This document shows positions 1 through 5,563 of a DNA stretch of 5,563 nt, piece by piece (position 1 is the stretch's first letter; each line of letters starts with the position of its first letter). The translations under genes were made by a program, and so were the position numbers. The notes below the pieces were generated by a model. That model had not been told where the DNA came from. It did no database searches and saw only the letters and a list, made by a program, of their open reading frames with translations. This DNA comes from Oscillospiraceae bacterium (GTDB lineage Bacteria > Bacillota_A > Clostridia > Saccharofermentanales > Saccharofermentanaceae), in assembly GCA_902803365.1 (NCBI GenBank), contig CADCPU010000446.1, positions 1-5,563 on the forward strand, in the 5' to 3' direction.

Positions 1-596
1 TTCGCAAATCTTGTCTCGTGGTTAAATCCCAGTACATCAGAGAGATTCTCGATATAGTCGATGACTGACCTGTGGCAGGCAACGACACCCTTCGGGATGC
101 CTGTCGAGCCTGATGTAAATACGATATAGATAGGATCCGTATCGATCTGATGATCGCGGATGGTCTGAAGTGAAGCCTCGTCGATATCAGCCTTGATGAT
201 CTCGCTATAAAGGAGGACCTCGCCTTCAAAGCTCATCTCCTTGGCAATCTTCTCCGTTGTCTCATCGCAGATCATGACCTTGGGAGAGAGAGTCTTTAAG
301 ATAAGCTCCGTCCTGAATCGCGGCATCTCTTCGTCGAGCGGCACATAATAGTTACCGCCGTAAACGCATCCGAAAAAAGCAACGATTGCATTCGGGTGCT
401 TCTTCATGAAAACGACGACAGGCTCCTTATAATATCCTTTGTTATAGAGGAGACTTCCGATCGCGCGGCTCCTGTCGTAGACCTGAGCAAATGTTATGTC
501 GCTATTGGGATCCTCGTTAGAATATGCTACCTTGTCCGGGCACGTAGGCACCGTCTTTTCAAGGTATTCCATTACATTTCTCTGTTGATTGTTCAT
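1..596 (-). CDS. Amino-acid adenylation (AMP-binding) enzyme, DltA/NRPS A-domain-like, N-terminal part only
   Basis: This gene runs off the left edge, so only the first 198 residues are visible. It belongs to the ANL superfamily, whose members use ATP to make an acyl- or aminoacyl-adenylate and then load it on a thiol, usually the phosphopantetheine of a carrier protein. The A3 nucleotide-binding loop TSGSTGIPKGVVA is at residues 161-173. An A2-like stretch, YGGNYYVPLDEEMP, is at 79-92 and resembles the 'AGxxYVPlD' motif of NRPS A-domains and DltA more than fatty acyl-CoA ligases. No signal peptide or membrane helix is seen, so it is cytoplasmic. The ATG at 596 is preceded by a good Shine-Dalgarno (AGAAGGG, 9 nt away) and starts one nucleotide after the racemase stop. 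The substrate pocket and the C-terminal lid are missing, so the substrate is unknown. D-alanine ligase (DltA), another amino acid, or a stand-alone A-domain are all possible. Family call is firm; specificity is not. Confidence 0.88.
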   Translation of the reverse strand, partial: MNNQQRNVMEYLEKTVPTCPDKVAYSNEDPNSDITFAQVYDRSRAIGSLLYNKGYYKEPVVVFMKKHPNAIVAFFGCVYGGNYYVPLDEEMPRFRTELILKTLSPKVMICDETTEKIAKEMSFEGEVLLYSEIIKADIDEASLQTIRDHQIDTDPIYIVFTSGSTGIPKGVVACHRSVIDYIENLSDVLGFNHETRFA

Positions 597-597
597 A

Positions 598-1311
598 TCA
601 TCGATCCCTTCTTAATTCATAACCGCAGAGTTCCACGGTCCTTTTTGCGAGCACTTCCATGGCGTCGATCGAATTCTTGATCGTGCAGCCGGAGCGCTTC
701 AGGAGCGAGAGTTCCGTGCAGCCGAGTATTACGGCGTCGGCTCCCCTGCTCTCGAAAAATCCCGATATCTTATCGCAGGTCTCCTGCGACGGATCCCTGC
801 CGGTCTTGATGTCATCATATATGACGCTCATGATGAGCCTTTGCGTTGCATCATCCGGTTCGATCGGAGTAATTCCGGCCTTTTCGAGCGCGGATTGGAA
901 AAGTCCCGTCGTAAGAGTACCGTCAGTTGCCATTATGCCGACCTTGGATGCGTTATCCTTCTTAAGCTCCAAGACTGTCTCCTCGACCGCATTGATCACC
1001 GTAGCGCTGATATCCTTGATGAGTCTTGAATGAAAGCAATGCGCCGTTATACAGGGAATGGCGAGCACCTCGGCACCCATATCCTCCAATGCGACCGCAG
1101 CCTCGTGGATAAAAGGCAGCGGGTCCTCACTGCTCTTGTTAAGGACAAAAGCCGTCCTGTCAGGCGTCTTAGGATTACTGTAAACGAGCATCTTGATATG
1201 ATCCTGGTCTTTTTGAGCATCAGTAAAGTTCGTCAGCATCTCCATAAAGTATGCTGTCGCCATCGGGCCCAAACCGCCTATTATTCCAAGTGTCTTATGC
1301 TTACTGCTCAT
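598..1311 (-). CDS. Aspartate/glutamate racemase-family amino acid racemase
   Basis: A 237-residue cytoplasmic protein of the PLP-independent Asp/Glu racemase superfamily, which inverts the alpha carbon of an amino acid using two cysteines as acid and base. The N-terminal signature GIIGGLGPMATAYF is at residues 9-22. The first catalytic Cys is Cys87 in IPCITAH, and the second is Cys198 in ILGCTELSLL. Length is typical of the family. The first Cys motif reads PCITAH rather than the common PCNTAH, so the amino acid handled may not be aspartate. The start is uncertain: an in-frame TTG at 1317 would add two residues and has a GAGAAAAG stretch 6 nt upstream. I prefer the ATG at 1311, which gives a normal family N-terminus. 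The gene overlaps the end of the upstream transglutaminase-like gene by 11 nt (17 nt with TTG), suggesting translational coupling. It ends one nucleotide before the adenylation gene, which may use its product. L-to-D conversion is inferred from the family only. Confidence 0.9.
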   Translation of the reverse strand: MSSKHKTLGIIGGLGPMATAYFMEMLTNFTDAQKDQDHIKMLVYSNPKTPDRTAFVLNKSSEDPLPFIHEAAVALEDMGAEVLAIPCITAHCFHSRLIKDISATVINAVEETVLELKKDNASKVGIMATDGTLTTGLFQSALEKAGITPIEPDDATQRLIMSVIYDDIKTGRDPSQETCDKISGFFESRGADAVILGCTELSLLKRSGCTIKNSIDAMEVLAKRTVELCGYELRRDR

Positions 1312-2602
1312 CGTCAAAATCTACTTTTCTCGTATTGTAATTAATGTGGCTCTGTATCGACTCGGTAGCCGCATTAGGAAGACCCGTGTGATCATAGTGA
1401 TAACGCGGACCGTGAACGCGGTTGAGTGCATCGAGCTCATCTTCCGTGAGAAGATATCCGTTAAGAGGAGTATTGGTCCTGCTGCAGTCGATAAAATACC
1501 AGCCGCCCTGAATATTTACATAATTCCAGAAATGCGTTGAAGTGCCCGGATCCATCCTCTCGATAATATAGTTATCTACACCTAAAACGTCGAACAATGC
1601 CTTGGCACATGCCGCATAAGTAAAGCAATCGCCGCCTAATGTCGTAAAGCCTTCATAAGCACCCTTAGTCCAGTGTGACTTGTCGGAATGACCGATGTAG
1701 TTAATGTTTTCCTTGCACCAATAGTAGACCGCGAAGCCCTTCTGCTCGAGACTCATGTCATCTGTCGTGATCTTATCCAATACTTCCTGAGCAAGTACGT
1801 AGACCTCTTCAGGATCAACATAGCCTTCAGGCTTTTCCATAATGACGACATTTGAAGTATATTCGCGGGAGTTACCTGTCGAATCGGTAACTGTGTATGT
1901 GACTTCGTAAGTACCGGGCTTTTTGACGTCGACCTTGGAGTTGTCGATCTCAAGAATCGGATTAGGATCCTTATCGTCTTCGATCTTCAAGTCTTCCCTG
2001 TACTTGATATTATCGCCCTCATAGACCTCGATCGTATGGACACCATAGAGCTTAGGTGCTTCAAAGTCATCTATTACCGTAAGCTTGACCGGCAGAACAG
2101 TCGAATTTCCGCTCGTATCGGTAAACTTGATGGTGCCTTCCTTAAGGCCGCCGGTCGAGACATCAGGGACAGTCTCATAAGCGTATGTGACATTGGTCAC
2201 ATCGTCGTAGTTCGTGACAAATTCCGACGCTTCAGGAAGGACAAAGACATCAGTCACGAGGTCTTGTACTTCTGCTGACGGAGGGATCGTATCAACGATA
2301 TTAAGGACAGTCTCATAATTACGGTTATCGCACCAGAATGTCAGCGGATATTGACCGGGAACTTTGTTATCGATCGATTCGAGAGGCTTTGCAGGCTTGA
2401 CATATTGAGGTTCATTGGTGAAATAAGTGGGAAGGATCGGTGTACCTGCTTCGATAGTTACCGAAGGGACGACCTTGTTCTCATAAGCGTGGTATTGCTT
2501 GACATAGAATAGAACGATAACCAAAATACAGACTAATCCTGTCGTAAAGAGCAGAAAACGTCTGTTACTCATTCTATATCCACTACCACTTTTGTCGCTC
2601 AT
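1301..2602 (-). CDS. Membrane-anchored extracellular protein with Ig-like repeats and a transglutaminase-like domain
   Basis: A 433-residue protein. A short basic N-terminus is followed by one hydrophobic helix at about residues 16-34, which should be a signal anchor or signal peptide that places the rest outside. There is no lipobox or LPXTG motif. Beta-rich Ig-like segments follow at about 45-105, 108-177 and 178-256. The later ones show the typical boundary pattern ('DTIPPSAEVQD', 'DDFEAPKLYG') and end patterns ('FTDTSGNS', 'VTDSTGNSREYT') of DUF5011/Big-type repeats. The C-terminal part, about 265-405, is a transglutaminase-core (papain-fold) domain. Its likely triad is Cys326 in GGDCFTYA, His357 in STHFWNYV and Asp372 in YFIDCSR, all present. 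Bacterial members of this fold act as peptidases, amidases or crosslinkers; the activity here is unknown, with peptidoglycan or surface proteins as plausible targets. The ATG at 2602 has AGAGGAAA upstream. An internal ATG at 2572 would remove ten residues but has a poorer site. The gene overlaps the racemase gene downstream. Confidence 0.87.
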   Translation of the reverse strand: MSDKSGSGYRMSNRRFLLFTTGLVCILVIVLFYVKQYHAYENKVVPSVTIEAGTPILPTYFTNEPQYVKPAKPLESIDNKVPGQYPLTFWCDNRNYETVLNIVDTIPPSAEVQDLVTDVFVLPEASEFVTNYDDVTNVTYAYETVPDVSTGGLKEGTIKFTDTSGNSTVLPVKLTVIDDFEAPKLYGVHTIEVYEGDNIKYREDLKIEDDKDPNPILEIDNSKVDVKKPGTYEVTYTVTDSTGNSREYTSNVVIMEKPEGYVDPEEVYVLAQEVLDKITTDDMSLEQKGFAVYYWCKENINYIGHSDKSHWTKGAYEGFTTLGGDCFTYAACAKALFDVLGVDNYIIERMDPGTSTHFWNYVNIQGGWYFIDCSRTNTPLNGYLLTEDELDALNRVHGPRYHYDHTGLPNAATESIQSHINYNTRKVDFDDEQ

Positions 2603-2610
2603 GTTCTTTT

Positions 2611-2617
2611 TTCCTCT
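2611..2617 (-). promoter_or_regulatory. Ribosome binding site deciding the start of the transglutaminase-like gene
   Basis: AGAGGAA on the minus strand ends 8 nt before the ATG at 2602. It supports that start over the in-frame ATG at 2572, which has only a poor purine stretch upstream. Confidence 0.6.
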
Positions 2618-2622
2618 AAGAC

Positions 2623-2631
2623 ATTATATCA
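2623..2631 (-). promoter_or_regulatory. Possible extended -10 promoter ahead of the transglutaminase-like gene
   Basis: On the minus strand the 50-nt gap before the gene at 2602 reads TGATATAAT, a perfect TATAAT with the TG of an extended -10 element. Extended -10 sites can work without a good -35 box, and indeed no clear TTGACA is seen 16-18 nt upstream. Predicted initiation would fall near 2616-2617, only about 14 nt before the ATG and at the edge of the AGAGG ribosome site (2617-2613), which is unusually tight. It could start a sub-operon of the last three genes, or be a chance match in an AT-rich gap. Confidence 0.4.
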
Positions 2632-2652
2632 AACAAAATTTAAAAGAGAACA

Positions 2653-2919
2653 TCACATTAGATTAAAACCGAACAATGAGCCGACGTAGACGATAGCTGC
2701 TACGATCCAGAATGTCATAACGAGGATTACCAGGATACGCCATGCGATTACGAGCACCTTCCTGACCTTGTGCCACATATCGAGCGCATCCGCTTTCCTT
2801 ATCTGCTCCTTGGTCATCCTCGACCTCGGAGTAGAATCATTTCTGTAGAGATAGTACCCGCACTTCGTGCATATCGTTCTGGTATTATCGTTGACTGTCT
2901 TGCATCTAGGACACTTCAT
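2653..2919 (-). CDS. Small zinc-ribbon membrane protein, function unknown
   Basis: An 88-residue protein with two visible parts. The N-terminus holds a zinc ribbon with Cys3-x2-Cys6 and Cys17-x2-Cys20, in the form 'MKCPRC...CTKCGYYLY', similar to the zinc_ribbon_2 type found at the head of many clostridial membrane proteins. A polar, charged linker (about 25-54, rich in Lys and Arg) leads to a long hydrophobic segment at about 55-83 that should cross the membrane once. By the positive-inside rule the ribbon would stay in the cytoplasm. Zinc ribbons of this sort bind protein or nucleic acid partners, or serve as structural caps. I cannot assign a role. It begins one nucleotide after the hemZ stop codon and has no strong Shine-Dalgarno of its own, so it is probably translated by coupling to hemZ. 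The intact metal ligands and the tight packing argue that it is a real gene and not a chance reading frame. Confidence 0.85.
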   Translation of the reverse strand: MKCPRCKTVNDNTRTICTKCGYYLYRNDSTPRSRMTKEQIRKADALDMWHKVRKVLVIAWRILVILVMTFWIVAAIVYVGSLFGFNLM

Positions 2920-2920
2920 A

Positions 2921-4351
2921 TCAGATCAGCCCGAAAAATTCCAACTTCTTACGGGCTATAGCCTCACAATCTCCAATATAGTTTATTACGTCTTTCGGAG
3001 AAGAGCATCGCTCGAGCCTGCCGTGCTCGAAGATCCTCTTGCTGACTGCACCGGCTCCGAAAGCCATTACATTTCTTCTGTCACTCATCATGGCGACGTT
3101 GTACAGACACTCCGTCCCCGCTTTGGCAAAACCGACATTCTCGAGCCCGTGGCTCGTATCCTTCTGCCTGTACATATAATACGGAAGATAACCTCGATTC
3201 TCAAGGAGTTCGTATGCCTTTTTGACCGTCTCATCGAGCCTTTGATCCCTCAGACCGTCAGCTACCGCCGTACCTCCGAGGACATTGTCCCTTGTAAGGT
3301 TAGCCGCCCTCTTTTTGTAGAGAGTATGGATCGTGATATTTTCAGGGTCGAGCTCGAAAAGTTTTTGGAGCGAATCCAAAAGTTCCTCCGGCTCATCGTA
3401 GTTCAATCCCGCGATAAGATCCGTGTTTATTATCTCAAAGCCGATCTTCTCTGCCGTCTTATAGATGTCTATCACATCCTTAACGGTATGAGCTCTGTTA
3501 AAGCGCCTCAATGTCTCTTCTGACATCGTCTGCGGGTTGATGCAGATCCTTTTGACACCGTGCTCTTTCATCACCTTGAGCTTATATTCGTTTATCGTAT
3601 CTGCTCTTCCTGCTTCGACGGTTATCTCCGTATCTTCATTCATAGGGATATAGTCGGTAACGGCATTGAGGATCTTCTCAAAATCCCTGTCATCAAAGAC
3701 AGTAGGCGTTCCGCCGCCCATATAAAATGTTGAGACGTTGCTGAGCTTCGGTCCGATAATGCTTATCTCCTTTACGAGCGCATCTGCATATAAAGGAAGT
3801 TTTTTGAGGTGCTTTGTAATATCCTGAGTTACAAAAGAGCAATAAGCACATCTGCTCGGACAAAACGGGACACCGAGATAGATATTAAGCCCCTCTTCAG
3901 GCTGAAGCGCAAGTATACGCTCTTCCGTCTGCCCTGTCTTGATGCAAAGGTCGGCCTTATCGGGTCTTAACAGATATTTGGATATGAGATTTTCTCTCGA
4001 GCCCTCTTCTCTTGCGACTATCGTCGGTCTGATACCGGTTAAGCAGCCCCACGGAAAGACCTTGTTTTCGAGATCGGAGAGGATGATATAGAGCTGGCGC
4101 TTGACCTCGCGCTTGATCTCAAGCTGCGCTTCTCCTGCTCTTCTTATGATCAGCTCGCGGCACTCATCTTCCCTGCCTGCGATATATGTGCGGACAATAC
4201 CGTCGTCAACGCGGCTTATGATATCAACGTCTCCGCCTTCGCAGTAAAGAAGACTGTTATCTCTGTCTTCTACCACCTTACCGTAAAAAAGGCGCATGAC
4301 ATCACTTAGGCCGTAAAAGTTAGTATGACCTTCAACTTTAACCCTGATCAT
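2921..4351 (-). CDS. hemZ: Coproporphyrinogen dehydrogenase HemZ (radical SAM)
   Basis: A 476-residue cytoplasmic radical-SAM enzyme. HemZ is the Firmicutes relative of HemN, which oxidatively decarboxylates coproporphyrinogen III to protoporphyrinogen IX without oxygen. The 4Fe-4S ligands are Cys164, Cys168 and Cys171 in VPFCPSRCAYCSF, followed by the SAM-binding GGGTP at 212-216. The roughly 160-residue N-terminal extension, with WGCLTGIRPT near 101-110, separates HemZ from the shorter HemW and HemN. The C-terminal YYMYRQKDTSHGLENVG block (391-407) and the FGAGAVSK segment (431-438) are also HemZ-like. Length matches the family. The ATG at 4351 has AAGG 9 nt upstream and overlaps the preceding peptidase-like gene by 14 nt. 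The stop lies one nucleotide from the zinc-ribbon gene. In many anaerobic Clostridia hemZ occurs without a full haem pathway, so its true substrate in this host may differ. No other haem gene is in view. Family assignment is very secure; the reaction is inferred from homologues. Confidence 0.93.
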   Translation of the reverse strand: MIRVKVEGHTNFYGLSDVMRLFYGKVVEDRDNSLLYCEGGDVDIISRVDDGIVRTYIAGREDECRELIIRRAGEAQLEIKREVKRQLYIILSDLENKVFPWGCLTGIRPTIVAREEGSRENLISKYLLRPDKADLCIKTGQTEERILALQPEEGLNIYLGVPFCPSRCAYCSFVTQDITKHLKKLPLYADALVKEISIIGPKLSNVSTFYMGGGTPTVFDDRDFEKILNAVTDYIPMNEDTEITVEAGRADTINEYKLKVMKEHGVKRICINPQTMSEETLRRFNRAHTVKDVIDIYKTAEKIGFEIINTDLIAGLNYDEPEELLDSLQKLFELDPENITIHTLYKKRAANLTRDNVLGGTAVADGLRDQRLDETVKKAYELLENRGYLPYYMYRQKDTSHGLENVGFAKAGTECLYNVAMMSDRRNVMAFGAGAVSKRIFEHGRLERCSSPKDVINYIGDCEAIARKKLEFFGLI

Positions 4352-5522
4352 CTGCCGTTACCTTGTCATGTACATATTTATAATAGAATTCAACATAGTA
4401 GTTGCTGTCTACTGTATAAGTATCTGTTCCGCCTTCCTGATCGTTGGCCTTAAGGAAGGTGTCATTTGTCTTCTCCGAGATGTCGTTGACCATCTTACTG
4501 AGTTCGTCCTCATGGAACAAGAGCCAATGATAGTAATCGGCATTGCTGTCTCTAACTACCATCGCATAATCAGGATATGAAGCATAATTACTCTCGTTTT
4601 CGAGTATATCCGATATGCTCGAGAAGATCTCATAGTATCCTGCATATCTGAAATCAGGCCTGTCAGACATACAGCATGCTATCGTCGCGATAAAGTTCGC
4701 GTCTGTCTCAGAAGCATAACCCTTGGCATGAACGATCTCGTGACAGACCGTAAGAGGGAAATCCTGAGGCAGCATTATCTCCGTATTGATATTCGACTCA
4801 CCGATTATCGCATCATATACACCGACGATGCCGGTATAGTACCAGTAATGGCTGAGCATTACGGGCTTTGCTCGTACAAAATTCGGACTTAAGTCAAGAT
4901 CGTACGTATCTTCGACCATATCCAAGAGTTCATTAGCATGAAATACAGTCTCCGGGAAACTGGTCATCATATGTGAAACGCCGTGATGATCCTCACCAAG
5001 CTCGCGCCTTGCAGCGATCATATTCGAGAAAGCCCATGTCTGTACGAATTCGAGTTCCGAACGATCTCTTATCGATGAAGATACCTTAAGTCTGCTGATC
5101 GCGGAAGTCCTCTTATAGTTAAATCCGTGCATGAGCTGAAAAGCCGACATAGCAAAGAGTCCGATCGCCAGGATCGCGATAAGTATCCTGTATAGATACC
5201 TTCCGACACGCCTCCTGATTATATTGATCACAAGATATACCCAAAATAAGACCGCCAGAATTACAATAGCCAATATACCGACTACAACAAAGCATTCGGT
5301 CAGCGAGAAATCAGTAATATTGCAGATCGTGTTTCCGATAACCGCGATACGAGGGAATATCTTACCGGAATATGCATCTCCAACCTTACGCGTAAAAAAA
5401 GAAAGCTTTGGGATCATATATACCGAAAAGATCAAGAAAGCCAATAACAACGGCAAAAGTATCTTAAGCGCAACTGCCGTAGCGCGATCTGTCTTTTTGT
5501 GTTCTTTGTTTCCCATTCTCAT
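4338..5522 (-). CDS. DUF3810-type membrane protein with HExxH zinc-peptidase motif
   Basis: A 394-residue integral membrane protein. Three hydrophobic helices lie at about residues 16-40, 76-102 and 110-133, followed by a soluble C-terminal domain of about 260 residues. That domain holds HEIVHAKGYASE, with zinc ligands His261, His265 and probably Glu272 and the catalytic Glu262, i.e. HExxH-x6-E as in gluzincin-like peptidases. The following DANFIATIACC resembles the 'E/DANF' stretch of DUF3810 proteins. With three membrane helices the peptidase domain would sit on the far side of the membrane from the basic N-terminus, so probably outside. No substrate is known for the family. Cell-wall or membrane-protein turnover is possible. 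The ATG at 5522 is favoured over the in-frame ATG at 5516 because GCAGG sits 6 nt upstream of it. Only 41 nt precede it in the window, so the operon start cannot be judged. The 3' end overlaps hemZ by 14 nt. Confidence 0.83.
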   Translation of the reverse strand: MRMGNKEHKKTDRATAVALKILLPLLLAFLIFSVYMIPKLSFFTRKVGDAYSGKIFPRIAVIGNTICNITDFSLTECFVVVGILAIVILAVLFWVYLVINIIRRRVGRYLYRILIAILAIGLFAMSAFQLMHGFNYKRTSAISRLKVSSSIRDRSELEFVQTWAFSNMIAARRELGEDHHGVSHMMTSFPETVFHANELLDMVEDTYDLDLSPNFVRAKPVMLSHYWYYTGIVGVYDAIIGESNINTEIMLPQDFPLTVCHEIVHAKGYASETDANFIATIACCMSDRPDFRYAGYYEIFSSISDILENESNYASYPDYAMVVRDSNADYYHWLLFHEDELSKMVNDISEKTNDTFLKANDQEGGTDTYTVDSNYYVEFYYKYVHDKVTADDQG

Positions 5523-5563
5523 ACTTTACCTGCCAATCTGAAAATAAGATAAGATAGACCCAA

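Noticed and set aside
1..596. Naming the adenylation gene dltA
   Set aside because: The specificity-determining region and the neighbours dltB, dltC and dltD are outside the window, and the A3 loop fits many A-domains.
1312..1317. TTG start at 1317 for the racemase
   Set aside because: An ATG two codons downstream gives the usual family N-terminus. TTG cannot be excluded because a purine stretch lies at a good distance from it.
659..1344. Several plus-strand open frames across the racemase gene
   Set aside because: They are antisense to a gene with both catalytic Cys motifs and have no recognisable domain or ribosome binding site.
2603..2652. A possible terminator in the gap after the zinc-ribbon gene
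   Set aside because: The gap is AT-rich but I found no GC-rich inverted repeat followed by a T run on the minus strand.
2867..3523. A 218-codon open frame on the plus strand opposite hemZ
   Set aside because: It lies almost wholly antisense to a well-recognised hemZ, shows no family motif, and is composed of residues expected from the reverse complement of the hemZ codons. No ribosome site was seen.
5523..5563. A promoter for the whole operon upstream of the DUF3810-type gene
   Set aside because: Only 41 nt are available. They are AT-rich with TATCTT-like stretches, but no convincing -10/-35 pair is visible and the upstream gene is unseen.

Overview
All six genes in this window lie on the minus strand, and they appear to be read as one tightly packed unit from right to left. 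The host looks like an anaerobic Gram-positive bacterium of the Clostridia. Three things point that way: the Firmicutes-type HemZ, purine-rich Shine-Dalgarno sites with ATG starts, and a clostridial-style extracellular transglutaminase-like protein with Ig-like domains. Base composition is moderate, with G+C in the 40s percent by eye. The genus cannot be told from the sequence.

In transcription order: (1) 5522-4338 is a three-helix membrane protein of the DUF3810 type with an HExxH zinc-peptidase motif. (2) 4351-2921 is hemZ, a radical-SAM enzyme of the coproporphyrinogen dehydrogenase family. (3) 2919-2653 is a small zinc-ribbon protein with a C-terminal membrane helix. (4) 2602-1301 is a membrane-anchored extracellular protein with Ig-like repeats and a transglutaminase-like Cys-His-Asp domain. 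(5) 1311-598 is an aspartate/glutamate racemase-family enzyme. (6) 596 to the left edge is the N-terminal 198 residues of an amino-acid-adenylating (DltA/NRPS A-domain-like) enzyme, cut off by the window edge.

Junctions are overlaps of 14 and 11 nt or gaps of one nucleotide. The exception is a 50-nt gap ahead of the transglutaminase-like gene, which holds a plausible extended -10 promoter. The region may therefore be two sub-operons: peptidase-hemZ-zinc ribbon, and transglutaminase-racemase-adenylation enzyme. No RNA genes, insertion sequences, CRISPR arrays or clear terminators were seen.

Functionally, four of the six products are membrane or envelope proteins or could feed envelope chemistry. 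The most suggestive pairing is the racemase next to the adenylating enzyme, separated by one nucleotide. It could be a route that makes a D-amino acid and then activates it, analogous to D-alanylation by the Dlt system. That is inference, because the substrate-specificity part of the adenylation enzyme and any carrier protein or membrane transferase lie outside the window.
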